This document shows positions 22,272-29,944 of a stretch of 31,482 bases of DNA, one piece after another. Source of the DNA: a virus. The translations under genes were made by a program, and so were the position numbers. How positions within the stretch are numbered: the first letter of the stretch is position 1; every line of letters begins with the position of its first letter. The stretch spans positions 1-31,482 of the IMG/VR virus record IMGVR_UViG_3300042340_000198. One strand, 5' to 3'. The notes beneath the pieces were generated by a model. The model ran no database searches and was not told the DNA's origin. It worked only from the letters and a program-made list of their open reading frames with translations.

Positions 22272-24898
22272 TGGCTTTTAAATTGCAAGATGATCAAGGT
22301 TATCGCGTCTTTGGCTTAGAGATACAAGGCTTGATGACTCGCTTTTATATGGGAGCAAATCCATTTACAGCCTCGTCTCTTTATGATCTTTCATATACTG
22401 ATTTAGATTGCATCCAGTCAATCACTCCATATCAAGCGGAAATAGAACCAAGTGGAGGCGTTGCCACATATCAACCTATCTCAATCTCTTTGGCTATGGA
22501 TAGAATGAGAGGATCAAGCATAGATCCACATGTCATTTTTAGTCGTCTATCAAGATCAAGCTCTATTTGGAACGGTCAACTTGTCGCAAATGTTTTAAGG
22601 TCTGATGATACTCCTGATTTAGTAGTTGATAGCAATCCATCAGTGATTTATCCCCATCTCTTACATATTGGATCAGAGAGCTTTTATTGTACTTCCCAAT
22701 CTGAGAGCGGTGGCATCTATACAATAATCACTACTCACCGCTTGGGATTTAGACAACAACATCAGATCTATTTGGGCGGTACTGATACGCCTATCGTCTC
22801 AAGTGAGTTGGTATCTTGGAGAGGTAGGCAAGCAAAAATCTATGCTTGCTCAGTTGATCAGAACGGCAACACTTGGGATAATCAAATCATTTTTCAAGGC
22901 ATCATAGAAAGCTCTCCAACGATTGAAGGCTTAAACTCAGTCATTATTTCAATCTTGCCTATGACTGCCATGCTTGACAATAAGGTCTCTTCAGGTACTC
23001 AGAAAACAAGGCTAGCTCAAGGCGTCCACTATTATGGAGATATCAGAAATCAGCTATCGCCTCTCGTCTTTAGAGTACCAAATTTCTCAGCCTATGGACA
23101 TTATCCATTGACTTTAGGATCAGGCTTAAAAACACATGATGAGATCATCAATACGATCAATGATTATGGTGCAACTTTTCCCAGTGGTCCATTTGCTATT
23201 TTAAAGAGAAGTGGAAGATATGTTTTAAGAGTATCTCAAACTCTTGGCTTTGATGATGCTTTAGTGTTTTCTGATAACTCTGATTTACTCATACAAGCAA
23301 GCAATGAGCAATTTGCCTTTGATGTGCCTTTGCCTTACATTGCATTTGATCCACAAGCTCATTCATTTGGCATCAGCTTTTTAGGCTCTTTAGCTCCAGT
23401 GAGAGAAAAGACTGATGATAGAGTTTATCAATCAGATTTAGGCTTAAAATTTACAGTAACAGAATTCCCCTTTGGTGGTGCTGATCCAGCTCTCTATGAT
23501 ATTCGAGGATTTGCTTTAGGTTGGAGAGATAGAGATGAGCCTTATATTTTAGTACAAGATTCTTTAGGTCTACCAACTGAAGCTGATGGCAATCTCTATG
23601 CAATACAAATCAAAATTGGCGAGGATGTAGTTAATGCTTTGGCTACACATGAAGAGGATTTAGGCGGTGCATATCTCTTGCATCTTGATATGACTATCTC
23701 AGAAAATAGAAGGTTGCCACCTTTTGGCGATTGGCTTGGTGAAGGCTCTCCAATAGAGATTTCAAAAGGGATGATCATCACTAGAAGACCAGCTGGTGAA
23801 GTCATTTTACAATTGCTTGAAAGTGGTGGAGGTGGTGCAATCAATGGAACTTACGACTTGCAATTAACTGGATGCAATTTGAACTCAAGCATGATCGATG
23901 AGCAATCTTTCTTGAGCTTGAATAGTGCATCAGGTATCACTGACTGGATGTTCTCGCTACCTGCTGATGAACTCACTTTAAGAGAAATACTTGATCCAAT
24001 GCTCAAGACAATGGGTGCATGTATTGTCATGAATAGAGATAGCTTTAATCCTCGTATCTCTTTAGTACTCTTGGGACATGAAGCTGATGAAGATCAAACG
24101 GCTTTATCAGATAGCGATTTTCTAGCAAGCAAGCCTCCATATTGGTCAAACTTCGAAGATATAGTAACTCAATTCAAATTCAGATATGACATGCATCAAG
24201 AAGAGCCAACGACTAGAATCGTTAATAACTATGATGCTATCAATCGACTAGCTGGTGAAACGAAATCAATGGAGCTTGATTTATATGGCATCACTAGCGA
24301 CATCTTAGGCGGTACAAATGCAAGCGATTTCCTAGAAAACTTTCTCCCTACCTATGCAAGGCTTTTCAGACTATATGGTCAAGCCGTTAGAATGTGGCAT
24401 CTTTCCATAGGTACAGGCAAAGGTCTTGCTTTAGATGTTGGATCATATCTAAAAATCACTAGTGCATTTCTCAAAGGCTATACCGATGCTTATGGAGTAT
24501 CAAATAAGATCGCTATGGTGCAATCGATCAGCATCGATCTTATGGGAGAAGGTACTGAATTAAAGCTTATTCACTTGGGCGATTCTTCTCCATCTTGGAA
24601 TGCATCAGCAAAGATTGCTACAATCGTAAGTACAACCACGATTGAGATTGAGGCTGATTTTTACTCAGATGCTGATATCAGTTATTTTAAGGTTGGCGAT
24701 ATCGTTGATTATGTTTTACAAGGATCAGAAGCAACCACCTTGACAAAGACCATTGCATCTATCAGTGGAAATCAAATCACCTTTACTGCTACTCATGGCA
24801 TGTCATCAGGTGGTATCATCCAGCCTACAACTTACTTAAATGCTCAATCTCATCATACTAAGAGAGCTTATATAGATAGGAGTTTTATCTATGAGTGA
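22271..24898 (+). CDS. Tail hub / central tip protein (large)
   Basis: At 875 residues this is the largest protein in the window. It follows the minor tail proteins, the position of the hub and receptor-binding tip protein in lambda-like tails. It is beta-rich, with helices in 560-700 such as FLENFLPTYARLFRLYGQAV, which may form the hub-ring part. A Gly-rich loop (ESGGGGAING) lies near 517-526. The C-terminal 140 residues (VSTTTIEIEADFY to GGIIQPTTYL) are a further beta domain. No enzymatic motif was found. Confidence 0.62.
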   Translation: MAFKLQDDQGYRVFGLEIQGLMTRFYMGANPFTASSLYDLSYTDLDCIQSITPYQAEIEPSGGVATYQPISISLAMDRMRGSSIDPHVIFSRLSRSSSIWNGQLVANVLRSDDTPDLVVDSNPSVIYPHLLHIGSESFYCTSQSESGGIYTIITTHRLGFRQQHQIYLGGTDTPIVSSELVSWRGRQAKIYACSVDQNGNTWDNQIIFQGIIESSPTIEGLNSVIISILPMTAMLDNKVSSGTQKTRLAQGVHYYGDIRNQLSPLVFRVPNFSAYGHYPLTLGSGLKTHDEIINTINDYGATFPSGPFAILKRSGRYVLRVSQTLGFDDALVFSDNSDLLIQASNEQFAFDVPLPYIAFDPQAHSFGISFLGSLAPVREKTDDRVYQSDLGLKFTVTEFPFGGADPALYDIRGFALGWRDRDEPYILVQDSLGLPTEADGNLYAIQIKIGEDVVNALATHEEDLGGAYLLHLDMTISENRRLPPFGDWLGEGSPIEISKGMIITRRPAGEVILQLLESGGGGAINGTYDLQLTGCNLNSSMIDEQSFLSLNSASGITDWMFSLPADELTLREILDPMLKTMGACIVMNRDSFNPRISLVLLGHEADEDQTALSDSDFLASKPPYWSNFEDIVTQFKFRYDMHQEEPTTRIVNNYDAINRLAGETKSMELDLYGITSDILGGTNASDFLENFLPTYARLFRLYGQAVRMWHLSIGTGKGLALDVGSYLKITSAFLKGYTDAYGVSNKIAMVQSISIDLMGEGTELKLIHLGDSSPSWNASAKIATIVSTTTIEIEADFYSDADISYFKVGDIVDYVLQGSEATTLTKTIASISGNQITFTATHGMSSGGIIQPTTYLNAQSHHTKRAYIDRSFIYE

Positions 24899-25052
24899 AA
24901 AACCACAATTGACAATGCGATATCTTGCCGATCTTATCGAGAGGCTAGAAGAGAGAATTGCTATTTTAGAGCAAAAAGATGACAATAAAAAGACTACTAA
25001 AAAAGTCGTTGTCATCGAAGATCAACCTATCATCATAAAGAAGGCAAAATGA
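24891..25052 (+). CDS. Small coiled-coil protein (53 aa)
   Basis: A short frame with ATG at 24891, AGGAG upstream, and TGA at 25050-25052, overlapping both neighbours (8 bases with the hub, 4 with the next gene). The product starts SEKPQLTMRYLADLIERLEER, continues as a short coiled coil with LEQKDDN, then a Lys-rich, hydrophobic tail VVVIEDQPIIIKKAK. The heptad-like Leu/Ile spacing suggests a trimeric helper or connector of the fibre. It is conserved in layout rather than in sequence, as far as can be seen. Confidence 0.7.
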   Translation: MSEKPQLTMRYLADLIERLEERIAILEQKDDNKKTTKKVVVIEDQPIIIKKAK

Positions 25053-25429
25053 ACCGTCTACAATACCAAATTCAAACGGGCGAATTTATCGCTTGCAAAA
25101 GTACAGCATCCAACGCATCCACTGATTGGACTGATCTAAACTCAAGCGATTTCATCGATAGCACAACAGGATCAGCACTAGATGCAGATTTGGCTTTTGT
25201 TGATGTGTCTATTTATAATCCAGGATCAAGCACAGCATATTTTAAGTTGAGAGCTTTAGATGCAGTCAATGATGCCACTACAAACGAGATTTTTGTTTTA
25301 GCAGGTGGTGCGATTGATATTCAATGCGGCGGCCTTAAAGGTGGTGCAGTGACGACTATTGCATACAAAAAAGGTGCAAGTGGTGATGATCTTAAATTGA
25401 TTTGTGCATTCAATAGAAAGTTGGTGTAG
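25049..25429 (+). CDS. Small structural protein, possible fibre adaptor
   Basis: The 126-residue product is beta-rich and Gly/Ala/Asp-rich, with segments VDVSIYNPGSSTAYFKLRA and IFVLAGGAIDIQCGG that resemble short jelly-roll or capsid-accessory proteins. It is coupled by 4 bases to the upstream coiled-coil gene and is 2 bases from the fibre gene. It could join the hub to the fibre, but the sequence shows no recognised domain. Confidence 0.6.
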   Translation: MNRLQYQIQTGEFIACKSTASNASTDWTDLNSSDFIDSTTGSALDADLAFVDVSIYNPGSSTAYFKLRALDAVNDATTNEIFVLAGGAIDIQCGGLKGGAVTTIAYKKGASGDDLKLICAFNRKLV

Positions 25430-25431
25430 TC

Positions 25432-27894
25432 ATGGCAATCATTATTAAACCTCCTGTTAGTGGTGGCGGCGGCGGCGCTGTTGATTCTGTTAATGGACAA
25501 ACTGGTGTAGTTGTCTTGACAACCGATAACATCAATGCAGGCTCAAATGCCAATCGTCAATATTGGACATCAACACTACAAACCTCTCTTGATGCCAAGG
25601 CAACAGATAGCGATTTGACAACGCTTGAAGGTCGAGTCGATACAGCTGAAAGTGATATTGCATCACTTGAAGCCAATAGGCTTTACAGCAATTCTTTCTA
25701 TGTAAATGATGGTGTCAACGACATTCAAGCCGTTCATGATGATGCTTCTTTTGGTCAAGGTGATGTTATTTTTGTATCTAGTGGATCATATGGTGGATCA
25801 ACCTTATCACTCACAAAGAGCAATTTTTTAATCTTGCCACCTGCTGGTGGTGTTGGTGATATTTGCGAGCTCGCTGGTGGTCGAGGTCTGACAATCAGCG
25901 GCGTTGACTGTACAAGAATCAGGATTAGAAGCCTTCAAGTTGAGGGCAATACATTGATCAATGGTACTCAAGGCCGTCATATTTTTAAAGATGTCACCTT
26001 TTTAGGCACTACAACAATCACAAATGCGACTGCGAATTTTATCACTTTCGAAGATTGCGAATTTGCTGGAGCTGTGACTATTGCATCCACCGTAACAGCC
26101 ACAATTTATTTTAATCGCTGTTCTTTTGGTGGCGTTGCAATTTCATCGAGTCTTGCTACTCCTACTCAGTGCATTTTAGCTGATTGCGATGGCATCAATA
26201 CAAGCCAAGCAAATCTAGTCGGTCTTGTCTTTGCTGGTCGTACAGGCTTTGCGAATAACACCGTTTCACAATATACAAGCAATTCAAAGTATGTTTACAA
26301 TCTCTTAACAGGTGCAACAACATCTTTTAGTGGATCATATAGCGAGCTTAGAGATTTGCCAACAATCCCAAGTGCATATACCGATGAGATGGCAAGAGAT
26401 GCAGCAGGCACAGCCTTGGCAAATGGTAGTCATACAGGCATCAGCTTTGTAAATAGTGATGCTCAAGATCGTATCGATGCCACCGTTTCCCTTGCTTCTT
26501 TTGATACAGATGATCTCTCAGAAGGTGCAACAAATAAGTATTTCAGCGATACTCTTGCGAGAGGTGCTTTTAGTGCAGGTACAGGGATTTCTATCACCAC
26601 AGGCACAATCGCAAGCACAATCACACAGTACACTGATACAGATGCAGACGCTAGAATCACAGCTCAAAAAGGGCAAAACAATGGCATTTGCGAGCTTGAT
26701 GCAAATGGTCTTGTGCCTACAAATCACTTGCCACCTTTGGCAATCACAGATGTGCATGTAGTCGCTGATCAAGCGGCACGACTTGCCTTGACTGCTCAAG
26801 AGGGTGATGTCGCTATTCAAACAGATGATAGCTCTAGTTGGATTTATGACGGCACAACATGGGTGCAGTTTGGGATCAGCGGCGGTGTTTTGTCTGTCAA
26901 TGGACAAACAGGTACAGTCTCTTTGACTACTAGCGACATCGCTGAAGGCACAAATCTTTACTATACCACGACAAGATGGGATGATCGACTTGCTTTAAAG
27001 ACAACCGATAATTTAACTGAAGGCTCTACAAATAAATATTTTTCATCAAGCCTTGCAAAAACTGCCGCGGTTGTAAATAGCATGGCAGGCACTCAAACCG
27101 ATCAAGCTCCATCTGTTTCATCGGTGAAATCATACTATACAGCAGGCACAGGGATTTCTTTGTCTAGTGGTACAATCGCAAGTACAATCACACAATACAC
27201 TGATACACTCGCAAAGAGCGCCGCTGTTGTAAACTCAATGGCAGGCACTCAAACCGATCAGGCTCCATCTGTGTCCTCGGTGAAATCCTACTACACTGCA
27301 GGCACTGGTATTTCTATCACATCAGGCACAATCGCATCCACGATCACACAATACACCGATGAGCAAGCACAAGATCAAGCTGCCTCTATTTTTACAGGTG
27401 GCACACATACAGGCATCTCCTATTCATATATCGATGGCTCAAATCGTATTGATAGCACCGTATCTTTGAGTAGTTTTTCAATTGATGCTTTGAGTGATGT
27501 TGATACTACTACCACAGCACCAACCGATGGACAAGTACTAGCATGGCAAACATCAAGCTCAAAATGGATCCCCCAAACAATCAGCGGGGGCGGTGGTGGC
27601 TCAAGAATTGCTATCACTGAAAAAACAACAAGCTTTCAAATTTCTGATCCAGTTGATGCCTCGGTTGTGCAAGAGCACTATGCGATGAATAGCGCAAGCT
27701 CAACGACTTTTACACTACCAACAGCAGCGGGCAATGATGGCTTGTCCTATATCATCACAAGAGTAGGCGCTGGTGCTGTAACTGTTGCCACTGTGAGCAG
27801 TCAGACGATCAGCGGGCTCTCCTCTCTATCTATCACATCTCAGTGGTCTTCTGTCACCGTAAAATCCAATGGGTCAAATTGGATTATTTTCTAA
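25432..27894 (+). CDS. Tail fibre / tailspike-type protein with beta-helix-like region and tandem repeats
   Basis: The 820-residue protein has a low-complexity start (SGGGGGAVDSVNGQTGVVVL), a heptad-like segment (about 57-83), and a region (about 90-280) with short repeated strands and GxxxxxxxxxxF patterns like a right-handed beta-helix (FKDVTFLGTTTITNATANFI, FEDCEFAGAVTIAS). From 320 onward it contains repeats of the AGTGISITTGTIASTITQYT type and a second NGQTGTVSLTTSDI motif, both common in trimeric fibre stalks. A 52-residue unit is duplicated at about 545-648. The C-terminal 100 residues form the likely receptor-binding tip. A polysaccharide-depolymerase activity is possible but no catalytic residues can be named. 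Confidence 0.8.
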   Translation: MAIIIKPPVSGGGGGAVDSVNGQTGVVVLTTDNINAGSNANRQYWTSTLQTSLDAKATDSDLTTLEGRVDTAESDIASLEANRLYSNSFYVNDGVNDIQAVHDDASFGQGDVIFVSSGSYGGSTLSLTKSNFLILPPAGGVGDICELAGGRGLTISGVDCTRIRIRSLQVEGNTLINGTQGRHIFKDVTFLGTTTITNATANFITFEDCEFAGAVTIASTVTATIYFNRCSFGGVAISSSLATPTQCILADCDGINTSQANLVGLVFAGRTGFANNTVSQYTSNSKYVYNLLTGATTSFSGSYSELRDLPTIPSAYTDEMARDAAGTALANGSHTGISFVNSDAQDRIDATVSLASFDTDDLSEGATNKYFSDTLARGAFSAGTGISITTGTIASTITQYTDTDADARITAQKGQNNGICELDANGLVPTNHLPPLAITDVHVVADQAARLALTAQEGDVAIQTDDSSSWIYDGTTWVQFGISGGVLSVNGQTGTVSLTTSDIAEGTNLYYTTTRWDDRLALKTTDNLTEGSTNKYFSSSLAKTAAVVNSMAGTQTDQAPSVSSVKSYYTAGTGISLSSGTIASTITQYTDTLAKSAAVVNSMAGTQTDQAPSVSSVKSYYTAGTGISITSGTIASTITQYTDEQAQDQAASIFTGGTHTGISYSYIDGSNRIDSTVSLSSFSIDALSDVDTTTTAPTDGQVLAWQTSSSKWIPQTISGGGGGSRIAITEKTTSFQISDPVDASVVQEHYAMNSASSTTFTLPTAAGNDGLSYIITRVGAGAVTVATVSSQTISGLSSLSITSQWSSVTVKSNGSNWIIF
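27064..27375. repeat. 156-bp tandem duplication in the fibre gene
   Basis: The segments 27064-27219 and 27220-27375 encode almost the same 52 residues (starting AAVVNSMAGTQTDQAPSVSS) and follow each other in frame. They differ at many silent positions, such as AATAGC against AACTCA for Asn-Ser, so the duplication is old and the protein sequence has been kept. A shorter, related copy of the second half (AGTGISITTG onward) lies at 26575-26638. Confidence 0.9.
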
Positions 27895-27904
27895 AGGCTG
27901 ATAT

Positions 27905-28396
27905 ATGACTTATTTAATTAAACATCCTATTGTAAGATATACACCTAAATTTGCCATTGCCTACAACAGTGTTGACTATACGATAAGCTCAGGGATTGGC
28001 ACATTTACATTGTCTTTAAATACACTCACTCAGTCAGCTGGCATGGGCTTATCTTTGGCATCAAATCAGATCACATTGGCCGCTAAAAAATACATGATCT
28101 ACTATAAAGCGGGACTGACAAATGCGACTGAAAGTAGAGCAGGAGATATCACAATTCTTTTAAATGGCGTTGCTGTTTCCACATCTCAGTCAGTGCAGGC
28201 AATCACAACGGCAACAACGTCAGGCACAAGCTCAGGTGTTGTCACTCCTCAAAATCTAGCATCTTGTTTGATTTCAGCGACTGCTGGTGATGTGATCAGT
28301 TTTAGATATAGTCGGACATCAGGGGCAGTTTATGTAGATACTGTAAACACAGCGATGTCAAAAGCCTTTATTTTAGAGATAGGAGATGCGACATGA
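27905..28396 (+). CDS. Small beta-rich fibre-tip protein (163 aa)
   Basis: The protein is Ser/Thr/Ala-rich and beta-rich. The segment KKYMIYYKAGLTNATESRAG, followed by DITILLNGVAVSTSQ, resembles C1q/TNF-like jelly rolls of small phage fibre-tip proteins. It is 10 bases after the fibre gene, and its stop overlaps the next start by 4. Two similar-sized, similarly composed genes follow. The host-contact role is inferred from position. Confidence 0.58.
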   Translation: MTYLIKHPIVRYTPKFAIAYNSVDYTISSGIGTFTLSLNTLTQSAGMGLSLASNQITLAAKKYMIYYKAGLTNATESRAGDITILLNGVAVSTSQSVQAITTATTSGTSSGVVTPQNLASCLISATAGDVISFRYSRTSGAVYVDTVNTAMSKAFILEIGDAT

Positions 28397-28794
28397 CATT
28401 TATCAATCAAGCAAATGCAATTTCTAAACATGAGAACACAGGCATTGCGATCACATTGGGATCAGCAATATCCCCATTTATCTCTGCATATGGTGCTTTT
28501 TCTTTTGGTAGCTCCTCTAATGTACATTCTACAAATGCAACGGCTGTACATATAAATGCCATTCTTACCAACGACACAGATACAAATCAGCCTCTAGGCA
28601 CAATTTCCCTAACAAGCTCAAGAATCGGCTCTGCTTTAGCTCATAAAGCCTCTGTTGTGATGCTACCACGATCATGTATCACAACAACACAGTCGCATGT
28701 GAGTATGACTTCTGCTGTGCTTGATACAGGTGATCAGGTTTTAGCGAATCAAGTAGATATCTATCTTTTTTCATGTAGAGGAGCATCATCATGA
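28393..28794 (+). CDS. Small beta-rich fibre-tip protein (133 aa)
   Basis: The second of three short genes after the fibre, coupled by ATGA overlaps on both sides. It is Ser/Ala/Thr-rich with predicted strands (GIAITLGSAISPFISAYGAF, DQVLANQVDIYLFSCRG) and no recognised domain. Texture and place resemble the 27905 gene, and the two may be diverged relatives or parts of one complex. No catalytic motif, signal peptide or membrane segment was seen. Confidence 0.52.
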   Translation: MTFINQANAISKHENTGIAITLGSAISPFISAYGAFSFGSSSNVHSTNATAVHINAILTNDTDTNQPLGTISLTSSRIGSALAHKASVVMLPRSCITTTQSHVSMTSAVLDTGDQVLANQVDIYLFSCRGASS

Positions 28795-29279
28795 CATTTT
28801 CCCCGACTCCAGAGCTGAACTTGTATATATGTGAGATTGAAATCGCGGCAAATTCTGGGCTTGGTTTTACTGCACCTGCTTTAAATCTTGGCTCAATTTT
28901 ACGAGATACAGGGGGGCAAATCTCAATCAGTGGAGGGAATACTATAAACATTCCCGCCAATTGCGAGGCGTTTCTTACGATAAATGCAATATCCGACCTT
29001 GATGGCACAGGCAACAGTGCAACTTATGGGTTTTTCACAGATGCAAGCGATGTAAAAATTACCACACAATCCGAAGCTTATTGCATTTGTCGAACAAGCA
29101 CAGGGAGCTGGTTTAGTGGCATGGAGGTGATGGCTGTACTCTTTACAAGTGCAAGCGCAAGGCAAATTAAATGCTTTGTGAGAGATGCAAGTGGATCAAC
29201 AACAATCTCAATTCCATACAATTCCGCTACTGCCTATTTGCCGAATTCCTCTGTCACAATCATGTATACAGGAGCCTAA
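28791..29279 (+). CDS. Small beta-rich fibre-tip protein (162 aa)
   Basis: The third short gene after the fibre, overlapping its predecessor by 4 bases. It starts TFSPTPELNLYICEIEIAAN and is beta-rich with several cysteines. A central segment (ANCEAFLTINAISDLDGTG) is strand-rich, and the last 30 residues (TTISIPYNSATAYLPNSSVT) look like edge strands of a jelly roll. It lies directly before the lysis genes. Function is inferred from position only. Confidence 0.52.
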   Translation: MTFSPTPELNLYICEIEIAANSGLGFTAPALNLGSILRDTGGQISISGGNTINIPANCEAFLTINAISDLDGTGNSATYGFFTDASDVKITTQSEAYCICRTSTGSWFSGMEVMAVLFTSASARQIKCFVRDASGSTTISIPYNSATAYLPNSSVTIMYTGA

Positions 29280-29281
29280 AA

Positions 29282-29659
29282 ATGCAAGTAACTAAAAATT
29301 TCAAATTGTCTGAGCTTGAGTTTAGCGATCCAATCCCTGCTGAAAAGATCGCAAGTGCAGTCGAACTTTTACAAAATCTTCAGATCATCCGCGATCACTT
29401 TCAAAGACCTATTGTGATCATCAGCGGGTATCGATCACCTGAGAGAAATAAGGCTGTTGGTGGTGCAGATAAGAGCCAACACCTTGAGGCAAAGGCCGCT
29501 GATATCAAAATCGCTGGAGTGCCTACTGAAGAGATTTACAATCGAATTGACAAGCTCATCTCTCAAGGCAAAATCAAACAGGGAGGCCTTGGTAAATACA
29601 TTAAATCAGGCTTTGTACACTATGATGTACGAGGCACAAAAGCAAGATGGGAGGGCTGA
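29282..29659 (+). CDS. Endolysin-type M15 zinc peptidase (DD-/LD-carboxypeptidase-like)
   Basis: The 125-residue protein carries the M15 signature: SGYRSPERN (48-56), SQHLEAKAADI (65-75) with H67 and D74, and GFVHYDVRG (110-118) with H113, giving the His-Asp-His zinc site. The usual Gly of H-x-x-G-x-A-x-D is Ala70. It should cut peptide bonds in peptidoglycan and act in lysis or as a virion-associated hydrolase. The start at 29282, behind a strong AGGAG site, is preferred over an in-frame ATG at 29171 inside the previous gene. No signal peptide is seen, and a holin-like gene follows 3 bases after its stop. Confidence 0.85.
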   Translation: MQVTKNFKLSELEFSDPIPAEKIASAVELLQNLQIIRDHFQRPIVIISGYRSPERNKAVGGADKSQHLEAKAADIKIAGVPTEEIYNRIDKLISQGKIKQGGLGKYIKSGFVHYDVRGTKARWEG

Positions 29660-29662
29660 AAA

Positions 29663-29905
29663 ATGAATAGCGATATGATCTCAATTTCAGCCTTAACAGC
29701 TGTTATCACTGCACTCTTGCCAGCGTTTAAAATCTTCTCATCATATGATAAACGGATTGCACTTTTAGAGCATCAAACAATGGCTTTATTGGTCAAGCAA
29801 GAGAAGACAGACGCTGAACTCGATTCAATAAATCGCACTCTCAATCAACACACTGTTATCCTCGAACGAATAGAGACAAATGTTGATTTTTTGAAAAATA
29901 AATAA
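29663..29905 (+). CDS. Holin-like protein with coiled-coil C-terminus
   Basis: An 80-residue protein with one hydrophobic segment at about 6-25 (ISISALTAVITALLPAFKIF) and a coiled coil at 28-78 (LLEHQTMALLVKQEKTDAEL, INRTLNQHTVILERIE). Small size, one membrane span and the place directly after the endolysin suggest a holin, or a helper of the lysis complex. Many holins have two or three spans, so the call is tentative. The ribosome site (GGGAGGG) is strong. Confidence 0.55.
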   Translation: MNSDMISISALTAVITALLPAFKIFSSYDKRIALLEHQTMALLVKQEKTDAELDSINRTLNQHTVILERIETNVDFLKNK

Positions 29906-29921
29906 AGAATTGTGTTTTAAT
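29891..29921 (+). promoter_or_regulatory. Candidate extended -10 promoter for nrdJ
   Basis: TTGAAA (29891-29896) and TTTAAT (29916-29921) are 19 bases apart, with the extended -10 TG at 29913-29914. The -35 overlaps the 3' end of the holin-like gene, so nrdJ may have its own promoter in addition to read-through from the lysis genes. The architecture (19-base spacing with TG) resembles the candidate at 7500-7530. Confidence 0.45.
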
Positions 29922-29942
29922 GGCTCCACAAAAAAGGAGCTA
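29921..29942 (+). promoter_or_regulatory. Hairpin that could sequester the nrdJ ribosome site
   Basis: TGGCTCC (29921-29927) can pair with GGAGCTA (29936-29942), a 7-bp stem with one G-U pair and an 8-base A-rich loop. The 3' arm contains the GGAG Shine-Dalgarno sequence of nrdJ (ATG at 29945). In read-through transcripts the site would be masked. In transcripts from the candidate promoter just upstream, the 5' arm would be largely missing and the site would be open. This is a structural prediction from complementarity only. Confidence 0.4.
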
Positions 29943-29944
29943 TT

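Noticed and set aside
26518-26907. 129-residue minus-strand frame in the fibre gene
   Set aside because: It is a shadow of the fibre coding sequence: no ribosome site, cysteine- and serine-rich composition unlike the neighbours.
27064-27375. CRISPR-like repeats
   Set aside because: The units are 156 bases long, in frame, contiguous and without spacers; they are protein repeats.
28923-29165. 80-residue minus-strand frame with many Cys
   Set aside because: It lies opposite the 28791 gene, starts without a ribosome site, and its cysteine-rich sequence arises from the complement of codons for Ala and Thr.
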